A DNA stretch of 64,000 nucleotides from Citricoccus muralis (GTDB lineage Bacteria; Actinomycetota; Actinomycetes; Actinomycetales; Micrococcaceae). A program made the translations under genes and the position numbers. The stretch covers positions 806,001 through 870,000 of the forward strand of contig NZ_CP121252.1 of NCBI RefSeq assembly GCF_029637705.1, read 5' to 3'. Below, in pieces: positions 8,132-15,690 of this stretch (its first letter is position 1; each line of letters begins with the position of its first letter). Under the pieces are notes generated by a model. That model worked only from the letters and a program-made list of their open reading frames with translations, had not been told where the DNA came from and did no database searches.

Positions 8132-9169
8132 ATGAATCACCAGAAGATGAGAAAGCGGCGTGCATCGGCCGCGCTCGGATTGGGGAGCCTCCTCGTGCTC
8201 CTGAGCGGGTGCAGTGCCACGGCAGAGGAAACCAAGCCGGAGTTCTCGCTCGTGGTCGCGCACGAGGTACCGACCGATCACTACTACCACGAGACCTACT
8301 TGTTGTTTGAAGAACTCGTGGAGGAACGGTCGAACGGGAGAATCGACGTCAAGGTCGTTCCCAACGCACTGTTCGGGACTGCTGATGCCTTGACCACTGC
8401 CGTGCAACTCGACAGCATTCAGATGACGGCCACCACCTCTGGGATCCTGGGCCAGTTTTCGCCAGAGCAGAACGTGTGGGATACCCCGTATCTCTTCGAT
8501 GATCCCGATCATGCACACCGGGTGCTTGACGGCGAGTTCGGGCAAGAGGTTCTCGCCGCCCTCGAGCACATCGATCTCGTGGGCCTGGGGTATTTGGAAA
8601 ACGGCGTACGTCATCTCACCACGCGAGGCATCGAGGTCGACGGGCCTGACGACCTGAACGGGGTGAAGATCCGCGTGCAGCCAAACACCCTCCAACTCGA
8701 AGCGTGGGACGCAACGCAGGCGAACCCAACTCCGATGGCTTTCGGTGAGGTCTATACCGGACTGCAGCAGCGCACGATTGACGCACAGGAAAACCCACTG
8801 GCGCTCATCGTCTCCCAGCGCTTCTACGAGGTGCAAGACCGGGTGACATTGACCGCGCACGTTCACTCGACGAGCACGCTCATCCTGTCGAAGATTTTCT
8901 ACGACCGGCTGCCTGAAGATCTGCAGCAAGTTGTGGTCGAGTCCGCGCAGGAGAGTGTCGAGTTCAACCGGATCCGTGCCGCAGAATCAGACATCGAATC
9001 CGCCGAGATCATCAAAGAAGCCGGTGTCACAATTGCCGAAATCTCTGATGAGGGGCGCGAGGAATTCCGGGAAGCAATGCAGGGTGCCGCCCTGCCATAT
9101 CTGCGCGAAACAGTCGGGGATGAGACCGTAGACCACCTTGAGGCGGCAATCGAGGAGGAACGTCAATGA
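8132..9169 (+). CDS. TRAP transporter solute-binding lipoprotein (DctP family)
   Basis: This 345-residue protein starts with a lipoprotein signal peptide: positive MNHQKMRKRR, a hydrophobic core and lipobox LLSGC at about residue 26. It is therefore a membrane-tethered binding protein, as expected in a Gram-positive. The mature part is a DctP/TAXI-type domain with GTADALTTAVQLDSIQM, NGVRHLTTR, the conserved GVKIRVQPN containing the substrate carboxylate-binding Arg, and MAFGEVYTGLQQRTIDAQENP. It delivers a carboxylate to the DctQM permease. The start at 8132 follows GAGGTG. The stop overlaps the dctQ start as ATGA. Confidence 0.92.
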   Translation: MNHQKMRKRRASAALGLGSLLVLLSGCSATAEETKPEFSLVVAHEVPTDHYYHETYLLFEELVEERSNGRIDVKVVPNALFGTADALTTAVQLDSIQMTATTSGILGQFSPEQNVWDTPYLFDDPDHAHRVLDGEFGQEVLAALEHIDLVGLGYLENGVRHLTTRGIEVDGPDDLNGVKIRVQPNTLQLEAWDATQANPTPMAFGEVYTGLQQRTIDAQENPLALIVSQRFYEVQDRVTLTAHVHSTSTLILSKIFYDRLPEDLQQVVVESAQESVEFNRIRAAESDIESAEIIKEAGVTIAEISDEGREEFREAMQGAALPYLRETVGDETVDHLEAAIEEERQ

Positions 9170-9711
9170 CGACGAACACGACAGTAACCAGTCTCAGCCA
9201 GCCCAAAGTCTGGTGGAAACGACACTCGATCGAAGAATACGTCGGCGGCGCGCTGCTCGGTGTCATGGTCGTCGTGATCTTCCTGCAGGTGATCGCAAGA
9301 TACGTCTTCGGTGACTCCTTTTCCTGGAGCGAAGAGCTAGCACGCTACTGCTTCATCTGGCTGATCTACTTCACGCTCGGCGCAGTCGTACTCAAGGCCC
9401 AGCACGTCACGGTCGACGCCGTTATCTCCCGGCTGCCCGCGAACGCTTCACGCTGGTGGGAGCAGGGAATCCAGGTAGTGATCTTCGCCCTCAACGTCCT
9501 CATTCTGATCTACGGGATGATCCTCGTCGTGCGAATGTTCAGCCTCGGGCAGACTTCCTCAGCACTAAACCTGCCGATGTGGGTGGTGTACACCGCGCTG
9601 CCGGTAGGCCTCCTTCTTGCTTCGATCCGAGCCGTGCAGGCGAGCATCGCCATCTGGAAGCCACCGCCCGGCGGGCGAGCGTCCTCGCTAGATGAAGAAA
9701 CGGAGGTGTAA
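9166..9711 (+). CDS. TRAP transporter small membrane subunit (DctQ family)
   Basis: This 181-residue protein has four predicted membrane segments, roughly residues 26-46, 61-80, 102-123 and 140-159, and the conserved family stretch FSWSEELARYCFIWLIYFTLGA. DctQ subunits bridge the binding protein and the large permease. It is coupled to dctP by an ATGA overlap and lies two bases before dctM. The hydrophilic C-tail ends in DEETEV, and its codons supply the ribosome site GGAGGTG of the next gene. Confidence 0.92.
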   Translation: MTTNTTVTSLSQPKVWWKRHSIEEYVGGALLGVMVVVIFLQVIARYVFGDSFSWSEELARYCFIWLIYFTLGAVVLKAQHVTVDAVISRLPANASRWWEQGIQVVIFALNVLILIYGMILVVRMFSLGQTSSALNLPMWVVYTALPVGLLLASIRAVQASIAIWKPPPGGRASSLDEETEV

Positions 9712-9713
9712 TC

Positions 9714-10988
9714 ATGGATGCACTGCTCCTCACCATCGTCATGCTGATCGGCCTGGCCTGCGGAATCCCCGTGGTCTACGCCTTCCTGCTCGCCAGCGCG
9801 GTGACCATCCTCTTCGCCGACACCGGCATCACTTACACCTTCGTCGCTCAGTCACTGACGGTAGCCGGCGATTCCTTCCCGCTAATGGCGATTCCTTTCT
9901 TCATCCTCGCCGGTCTCATAATGGGACGGGGCGGCATATCGAGGCGCCTGTTCGTCCTTGCCAACGCCCTTGTCGGCCACCTACCCGGCGGAATCGGAGT
10001 CGCGGCAGTGTTGACGGCAATGTTTTTCTCCGCGATCTCAGGATCAGGGCTTGCGACGGTCGCCGCCGTAGGCAGCATCATGATCCCAGAGATGGTCAAG
10101 TCCGGCTACACTCGGAAATACTCGGCCGCGCTGATCGCAGCAGCCGGAACCATCGGTGTCGTCCTGCCGCCGAGCATTCCTCTCGTGCTCTTCGGAGTCG
10201 TGACCGGCACCAGCATCGGAGATCTCTTCATCGCAGCCGTGATTCCGGGTATCCTCATGGGACTCGTGCTCATGGGCTGGGTCATCGTCCACGCGAAACG
10301 CCACCACATCCGCGGGGTCGAACGGAGTACCTGGCGCGAGCGTGCTCAGGCACTCTGGGGTTCCATTGGCGGACTCCTAATGCCAGTAATCATTCTTGGT
10401 GGCATTTACGGTGGCGTTTTCACCCCGACCGAGGCGGCTGTCATCGCCGTCGTCTATGGACTGGTCGTCAGCCTCGGCTTCTATCGTGAAACCACCCTTC
10501 GCGAGATCCTTAACACATTCGGAAGCGCAGCTATCTCGACGAGTGCCCTCATGGTGATGGTGACCGCGGCCGTCGTATTCGGACACTTCCTTACGATCGA
10601 GGACGTGCCTGCGACGATCGTTTCCGCAATGAGTGGCATCAGCGATAACCCAGTAGTGATCGTGCTCCTTGCGAACCTGCTGCTACTTCTGATTGGCACG
10701 TTCATGGATACGATTCCAGCGATTCTCCTCACCTCACCGGTACTCATGCCGGTGCTCGCTGAAGCAGGGCTTGATCCTATCCATATCGGTATCATCGTCG
10801 TTGTCCAGATCTCAATTGGCTTCGTGACGCCACCGCTCGGCCCGAACGTGTTCATCGCATCGAACACTGCGAAGGTGAGCAGCGAGCAGACCATGGTCGC
10901 GATCATGCCTGGAATCGCGCTACTGCTCGGCGTCGCCCTTCTCGTGAGCTTCGTGCCCTGGCTCTCGATGGCCCTTATCGCCCCGTAG
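9714..10988 (+). CDS. TRAP transporter large permease (DctM family)
   Basis: This 424-residue polytopic membrane protein of the ion-transporter superfamily has about a dozen hydrophobic segments. Family signatures visible include PLMAIPFFILAG, MFFSAISGSGLATVAAVG, the VLPPSIPLVLFGVVTGTSIGDLF motif and the second-repeat equivalents NLLLLLIGTFMDTIPAILL and TPPLGPNVFI. It forms the sodium-driven channel of the TRAP system with DctQ and takes substrate from DctP. The length is usual for the family and no defect is seen. GGAGGTG precedes the ATG. Confidence 0.93.
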   Translation: MDALLLTIVMLIGLACGIPVVYAFLLASAVTILFADTGITYTFVAQSLTVAGDSFPLMAIPFFILAGLIMGRGGISRRLFVLANALVGHLPGGIGVAAVLTAMFFSAISGSGLATVAAVGSIMIPEMVKSGYTRKYSAALIAAAGTIGVVLPPSIPLVLFGVVTGTSIGDLFIAAVIPGILMGLVLMGWVIVHAKRHHIRGVERSTWRERAQALWGSIGGLLMPVIILGGIYGGVFTPTEAAVIAVVYGLVVSLGFYRETTLREILNTFGSAAISTSALMVMVTAAVVFGHFLTIEDVPATIVSAMSGISDNPVVIVLLANLLLLLIGTFMDTIPAILLTSPVLMPVLAEAGLDPIHIGIIVVVQISIGFVTPPLGPNVFIASNTAKVSSEQTMVAIMPGIALLLGVALLVSFVPWLSMALIAP

Positions 10989-11187
10989 ATGGGCAAGTGA
11001 CGCCGAGAAAGTGTCCGAATCAGCCGGCCCTTTCCCGGCGTCGCTCAGGCAAAGCAGGCAAGTTTCTCTTGGTGGAGAAGCGATGATCGAAACAGCAAAG
11101 GATCTCAACACATGCAGTATCGGTGTCGGGAGAGTGGGGAACGTGCCGGGAGTTCGTTCGAGAACAATGAAAAGAGGCTGATCGAAA

Positions 11188-12900
11188 ATGCATGATGACA
11201 GACCCCGAAAGTCTGAAAAGACACTGAAAGCGTTCGTCGACATTCTGGGGACGAGCCAAGTTCTGACTTCCCCTCAAGCGACGGCCCCGTATGCGCGTGG
11301 GAGCCGTTTCGGGGCCGGGAAGGTGCTCGCGGTGCTCCGCCCTGGCACTCTCGTTGAGATGTGGCTAGCGTTGCAGGTCTGTGTCGATAACGATCTCATC
11401 GTCATCCCTCAGGCCGCCAACACCGGCCTGACCGGAGGCTCTGGCCCGGGGGACCAGGACTACGACCGCGAGGTGGTGATCATCTCGACGATGCGCATCA
11501 ATCAGATCCACGTGATCAACGATGCGCGTGAGGCGGTGTGCCTGGCCGGGGCCAGGCTGTACGAGCTCGAGGAGGCTCTGGCACCCCACGGACGGGAGCC
11601 GCATTCGGTGATCGGCTCTACTTCTATCGGGGCGTCCGTGGTCGGTGGGCTCGCCAACAACTCGGGAGGCAGCCAGGTCCGTAAAGGCCCCGCCTTTACG
11701 GAGTACGCGATCTATGCTCGTGTGAATGAGGACAACAGGGTCGAACTCGTCAACCATCTCGGCATCGAACTGGGAGACGATCCTGCGCAGGTGCTCGATA
11801 GGCTGCAGCGCGGCGACTGGGATGCGGCCGACGTCACTCCTCCTCCGGCCGATTCCCTCGACACGGAGTACGGGGAGCATGTACGTCAGATCGTCGGCAC
11901 ACCTGCGCGGTACAACGCCGACCCGAAGTTCCTCTTCGAGTCGTCCGGGTGCGCTGGCAAGCTCATGGTGTTCGCAGTGCGCACGCGAACCTTTCCGAAG
12001 GATTGGCGCACCACGACCTTCTACATCGGCACGAACGATCCGTCCGAGCTCGAGGATCTGCGGCGCGTCGTTCTCACCGCCGACCGACAGCTGCCCATCT
12101 CGGGCGAGTACTTCGACCGCGCGACCTTCGACCTAGCCGAGAAATACGGCAAGGACACCTTCGTCGGTTTGAAACACTGGGGAAACCAGCAGGTGCGACG
12201 AATGTTCGCCCTCAAGAGCTGGGCGAACGGGGTCTTCGCGAAGCTCTTCCCGTTCCTAGGTCAGACATTCGCCGACACGATCTCCCAGAAGGCCTTCGCG
12301 TTGCTGCCCCAGCAGCTGCCGAAGCGGATGCTCGACTACAGGGACCGCTTCGAGCATCATTTGATCATGGAGGTCGGGGACGCCCAGAAAACGGAGACCG
12401 AGAAATTTCTGGCCTCGTTCTTCGCCGAATCCGGGAGGGCTGGCGCGTTCTTCGTCTGCACCGACGAAGAAGCGCAGAGTGCCATGCTGCAGCGCTTCGG
12501 CGCGGCCAGCGCGATCGCGAGATACTTCAACCTCTACCGCAAGAACGTGGGCGGCATGGTGACCTTCGACGTGGCGCTTCGGCGGGACGACGAGGACTGG
12601 CTCGAGACACTACCACCCGAGATCGCCGATAAGCTCGAGGTGAGCGCGTACTACGGCCACTTCTTCTGCCATGTCCTTCACCAGAATCATGTGGCGAAGA
12701 AAGGTGTCGACTTGGTCGAGCTCAAAAAGCAGATGACGAAACTGCTCGAAGATCGCGGAGCGGCGATCCCTGCTGAGCACAACTACGGCCGATTGTACGA
12801 GGCGCCTCCCGCGCTGGTGGAGCACTACAAGCGGCTCGACCCGTGCAACGTCTTCAACGCCGGAGTGGGTAATACGTCGCCGCGCAAGAACTGGGGATAA
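11188..12900 (+). CDS. dld: Quinone-dependent D-lactate dehydrogenase
   Basis: This 570-residue FAD enzyme is close in length and layout to E. coli and Corynebacterium Dld. The PCMH FAD domain is N-terminal (IPQAANTGLTGGSGP, then IGSTSIGASVVGGLANNSGG). The D-lactate-dehydrogenase membrane-binding domain follows (HHLIMEVGD and the surrounding basic, hydrophobic stretch). The C-terminal cap has YYGHFFCHVLHQNHVAKKG and AEHNYGRLYEAP. It oxidises D-lactate to pyruvate and reduces membrane quinone. It follows the TRAP genes by 199 bp on the same strand, which supports uptake and oxidation of D-lactate or a related hydroxy acid by this island. Confidence 0.93.
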   Translation: MHDDRPRKSEKTLKAFVDILGTSQVLTSPQATAPYARGSRFGAGKVLAVLRPGTLVEMWLALQVCVDNDLIVIPQAANTGLTGGSGPGDQDYDREVVIISTMRINQIHVINDAREAVCLAGARLYELEEALAPHGREPHSVIGSTSIGASVVGGLANNSGGSQVRKGPAFTEYAIYARVNEDNRVELVNHLGIELGDDPAQVLDRLQRGDWDAADVTPPPADSLDTEYGEHVRQIVGTPARYNADPKFLFESSGCAGKLMVFAVRTRTFPKDWRTTTFYIGTNDPSELEDLRRVVLTADRQLPISGEYFDRATFDLAEKYGKDTFVGLKHWGNQQVRRMFALKSWANGVFAKLFPFLGQTFADTISQKAFALLPQQLPKRMLDYRDRFEHHLIMEVGDAQKTETEKFLASFFAESGRAGAFFVCTDEEAQSAMLQRFGAASAIARYFNLYRKNVGGMVTFDVALRRDDEDWLETLPPEIADKLEVSAYYGHFFCHVLHQNHVAKKGVDLVELKKQMTKLLEDRGAAIPAEHNYGRLYEAPPALVEHYKRLDPCNVFNAGVGNTSPRKNWG

Positions 12901-13059
12901 CCCTGCGGGAGAACAGACGTAGACCGGAGGTCGCTGGCCGAGGAGAGGCGCATAGCGCGGGCTCGTTCCACATTACGCGGGCATGGCCTATCGCGAGGAA
13001 CAGCGATTGCTCCAAGCAAATGGGCTGTGAAGTGAGTTCTCGCCCGTCTGCTCTGATCT

Positions 13060-13412
13060 TGGCTGATGCGTCGGCCCAGCCGCCCTATGATCTGCTGCGC
13101 GTTCTTCGAGGTGAATGCGGTGTAGGGAACCTCCGCGACCTCGGCGCGGGAGATCAGGAGACCGGTCTCCTTGTCGCGAGTGGTGCCGGGGTACTCGATC
13201 GGTGTCCACTCCGTATCGGGAATCTGCTCGATCGCGCGCCTGATCGAGGGAATCATCCGAACGGTCACCGAGACCGCCGCGCCCTGCTGCGTGGCGGCGG
13301 TAACGACCGCATGCGAGTAGTACGCCGAGTCTGCCCGAACCAGCACCCGGCGGGCGCTGCCGCCATTCATACGGCGCAGCTGGGCGATGGCATCACCGAC
13401 GACACGTTTCGC
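13060..13412 (-). pseudogene. IS1380-family transposase fragment
   Basis: Read on the minus strand, the stretch encodes KRVVGDAIAQLRRMN and then VLVRADSAYYSHAVV, the DDE-transposase strand with its catalytic Asp in the IS1380 family. VSVTVRMIPSIRRAI, TPIEYP and SRAEVAEVPYTAFTSK follow. The N-terminal half is missing because an ISL3 left end abuts it at 13413. Similarity fades near 13060, so the C-terminal part with the last acidic residue is lost as well. The exact lower border is uncertain. Confidence 0.75.
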
Positions 13413-13578
13413 GGCTCTTCCCAGATGAGGGTGTAGGTCGGCCGGGCGCGTCGGTCCGCAGATAGACGTCGAGGTCTCCCGACGATGGAGGTTCCTACGC
13501 CATCCATCCGAAAGACCTCGACGTGTCCGACGCTACCCCGCCGGCCGGCTTCGGCCGCCCTGACCTGACCGCCTTCGC
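13413..13578 (+). mobile_element. Truncated ISL3-type left end
   Basis: These 166 bp align without gaps to the left end of the ISL3 element at 15691-15856. They are identical over roughly the last 130 bases and include the terminal inverted repeat (GGCTCTTCCCAGATGAGGG) and the transposase start. The copy ends abruptly inside the first 20 codons. It sits in the IS1380 fragment. The base run CGTTTC precedes both copies. Confidence 0.85.
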
Positions 13579-13807
13579 GTCTCATCCCAATCGACCCTGA
13601 TCGAGTCTGCTGACCCCCTCGACGAGAACGCAGCGACATCACGGCCGCCCAACCCCGACCGTCCGGGAAGTCGGGACACGTCACATGGCCTGTGCTGCGG
13701 GTGTGTCGAGTGGGTCGTCCAGGGGGTGACGCAGGAGCGTCGACGCGACGTGCTGAGAGGTGGTTCCAGTCGAGCGCTAGGACACCGGCTACAGGCATGG
13801 CGATAGG
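13579..13807. other. Stretch without a recognisable gene
   Basis: No open frame here has a recognisable domain. CTCATCCCAATCG (13581-13593) is the reverse complement of the ISL3 right end at 17112-17126, which suggests another IS terminus or rearrangement debris. The rest shows nothing I can name. Confidence 0.4.
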
Positions 13808-14749
13808 TCAGGAATGGCGTCGCTCCCTGCGCAGGAGGGAGCGGAGAGTCTCGGCGTTCGCGTAGCCGACCCGTCGCGCGATCTCGGCGGAGGTGAGGTC
13901 CGTGGTTGCTGAGAGGTGCCGAGCTCGTTCGATGCGAAGCCGTTGGACGAAGCCGAGCGGAGTGAGGTTGAGCGCCGCACGGACTCGTCGTTCGAGGGTG
14001 CGCCGGCTGGTGCCGAGCGACTGCGCGACGAAGGCGAGGTTGAACGGTTCGTCCAGGCGGGCGCGCACGAAGCGTTCGAAGTCGACGACGATAGGGTCCT
14101 CGTGCTGGAGATGTTCGTAGGCGACGAAGGCGGCCTGCGACGGGCGCTCGTCGATGATGAGGAGCTTGGCGACATGTTGGGCCAGGTCGGGGCTGATCGA
14201 TCGCACGAGTGAGAGCGCGAGGTCGATGTGGGCGAACGCGGCGCCGGCGGTGACGAGGTTCCCGTCGGCCACGACCATGGTGTCGAGATCGAGGGCGACG
14301 GTCGGATAGCGCTTCAGGAACTCCGGACCCAGGAACCAGCTGGTCGTCGCCCGCCGATGATGCATCCGTCCGGTCTCGGCGACAGCGAACACGCCGGTGC
14401 ACGCCGCGGCGATCCGGGTGGTCGCCTCGTCGAGGCGCCCGAGCGAGGCGATGACCGAACGAGTATCTCGGCTCTGGAGGGCGTCGTTGGTAGCGGCGGC
14501 CGTAAGGGTTCCAAGCGCAGGGACGACGACGACGTCGAACTCTCCGGACTCCGACAGCGGGTGGTCCACCGACAGGGTCATCGATGACGTCGTGGTCACT
14601 CGCCGTTTCGGTCCGAGGATGGCGAGTTCGATCGGGTCGATCCGCGGGTCGACATCGCCGCGGGCTCCGTCGGCCACCCGCACGATGTCGATGATCGACG
14701 CGATAGCCGAACCGAAGCAGCCGTCGATCGCGATTAGTCCGATACGCAT
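13808..14749 (-). CDS. GlxA-type AraC regulator (DJ-1/PfpI-like plus HTH_18)
   Basis: This 313-residue protein has an N-terminal DJ-1/PfpI (GATase1-like) domain at about residues 1-175. FDVVVVPALGTL is followed by RIAAACTGVFAVAETG, whose Cys is at the nucleophile-elbow position. The C-terminal AraC domain, at about 215-310, has two helix-turn-helix units (LAFVAQSLGTSRRTLERRV and SAEIARRVGYANAETLRSLLRR). I place the start at the ATG at 14749, because the further upstream part of the frame lacks a ribosome site. It is divergent from the small monooxygenase gene and may regulate it. Nothing indicates its ligand. Confidence 0.85.
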   Translation of the reverse strand: MRIGLIAIDGCFGSAIASIIDIVRVADGARGDVDPRIDPIELAILGPKRRVTTTSSMTLSVDHPLSESGEFDVVVVPALGTLTAAATNDALQSRDTRSVIASLGRLDEATTRIAAACTGVFAVAETGRMHHRRATTSWFLGPEFLKRYPTVALDLDTMVVADGNLVTAGAAFAHIDLALSLVRSISPDLAQHVAKLLIIDERPSQAAFVAYEHLQHEDPIVVDFERFVRARLDEPFNLAFVAQSLGTSRRTLERRVRAALNLTPLGFVQRLRIERARHLSATTDLTSAEIARRVGYANAETLRSLLRRERRHS

Positions 14750-14856
14750 GACGTAAACAATAGCATTACTGCCGTATACGCCACTCCCCACGGGCCCTCG
14801 CTCGTCATAGGCTGAACCCGTACCACTAAGAACACCGATTTCAAGGAGAGTCTCTC

Positions 14857-15168
14857 ATGTCAACACCCGCATCACTTCCCTATGCTTTCGTCGCCAAGAT
14901 CGTCGCGGCCGATGGACAGCAGGACGCGCTTGCCGATCTGCTTGCCGGCGCTGTCGCGCTCGCCAACGAAGAAGTAGGAACGATTGTCTGGTTCGCGGTC
15001 AGGACCGACGCCGACACCTTCTGGATCTTCGATGCATTCCCCGACGAGGCCGCTCGCGACGCCCACGCCAACGGCGCCATCGTCGCAGCTCTGACGGCTA
15101 ACCAGCACCTGCTCGGCGCAGCACCCGAGATCCTGGCGGCCGACGTTCTCGCGTCCAAGCTTCCGTAG
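14857..15168 (+). CDS. Small antibiotic-biosynthesis-monooxygenase (ABM) fold protein
   Basis: This 103-residue protein has the ferredoxin-like ABM pattern. The strand FVAKIVAADGQQDALADLLAGAVALANEE is followed by TIVWFAVRTDADTFWIFDAFPDEAARDAHANGAI. AAALTANQHLLG-type helix ends and DVLASKLP complete it. Members include quinol monooxygenases (YgiN-like) and heme-degrading or stress proteins. The function cannot be fixed. AAGGAGA lies about ten bases before the ATG. It is divergent from the GlxA-type regulator with 107 bp between them. Confidence 0.75.
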   Translation: MSTPASLPYAFVAKIVAADGQQDALADLLAGAVALANEEVGTIVWFAVRTDADTFWIFDAFPDEAARDAHANGAIVAALTANQHLLGAAPEILAADVLASKLP

Positions 15169-15380
15169 TCCGCCAACGCACGAGACGATCGCGCCCCGCC
15201 GAGCCGTCGCCAGGTCACGACGCAACGCCCGGTTGCGTTGCCGAGCGGTGCGAGGCCTATCGGCACACGGACAGGATGCCGGCCGCGAGCGCTGAGCCGG
15301 CGAGGGGTCCGTCGCAGAGGAGAGCGACGTCGGTGTCGGGCAGAGCCGTGAGGCCAGCGCATCGCGCGACCACCAGAACC

Positions 15381-15422
15381 GAACCGCCCCTGACCTGCGG
15401 AAACGCAGGGCAGGGGCGGTTC
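15381..15422. terminator. Long hairpin beside the tRNA remnant
   Basis: GAACCGCCCCTG (15381-15392) pairs perfectly with CAGGGGCGGTTC (15411-15422). The inner bases ACCTGCG and CGCAGGG extend the stem with one mismatch around a GAAA loop. On the minus strand it follows directly after the tRNA-like remnant, as a native tRNA terminator would. Confidence 0.6.
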
Positions 15423-15425
15423 GCC

Positions 15426-15461
15426 GGAGCCGCCTTTCGGAATCGAACCGACGACCTCATC
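15426..15461 (-). pseudogene. 3' fragment of a tRNA-Thr-like gene
   Basis: The minus strand reads GGTCGTCGGTTCGATTCC and then an acceptor-like AGGCGGCTCC, matching the T arm and 3' acceptor strand of actinobacterial tRNA-Thr. One T-stem closing pair is broken and no 5' half or anticodon arm is present upstream. It is a remnant, perhaps a fossil attachment site. The 15169-15690 interval otherwise shows no gene. Confidence 0.6.
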
Positions 15462-15690
15462 ACGTCGGCTTTGCGTCTATCGCTTGATGCGCCCACTGGG
15501 CGAACGAGCCGCTGACCCGCGCAAACGCCGAGCGTGGGGGACGCCGCCATCCGGTGGTGACCGACGACGACCGACCAGTACCGACCGTTTCACCGGAGCT
15601 TGCGGCGGCGTCGAAGCCGAGCAAGCTCCATTCCTTTAGCTCACCGCTCCCTCCTCCTCGCCGGCCCCGTCGTCGTCGAAGTCGTTTCAG

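Noticed and set aside
13533-14402. A 289-codon minus-strand frame overlapping the GlxA-type regulator
   Set aside because: Arginine/proline-rich shadow in another frame of the regulator and IS debris.
15276-15515. A 79-codon plus-strand frame ending beside the tRNA remnant
   Set aside because: It reads through the complement of a tRNA fragment and its hairpin. Such frames are recurrent annotation artefacts.
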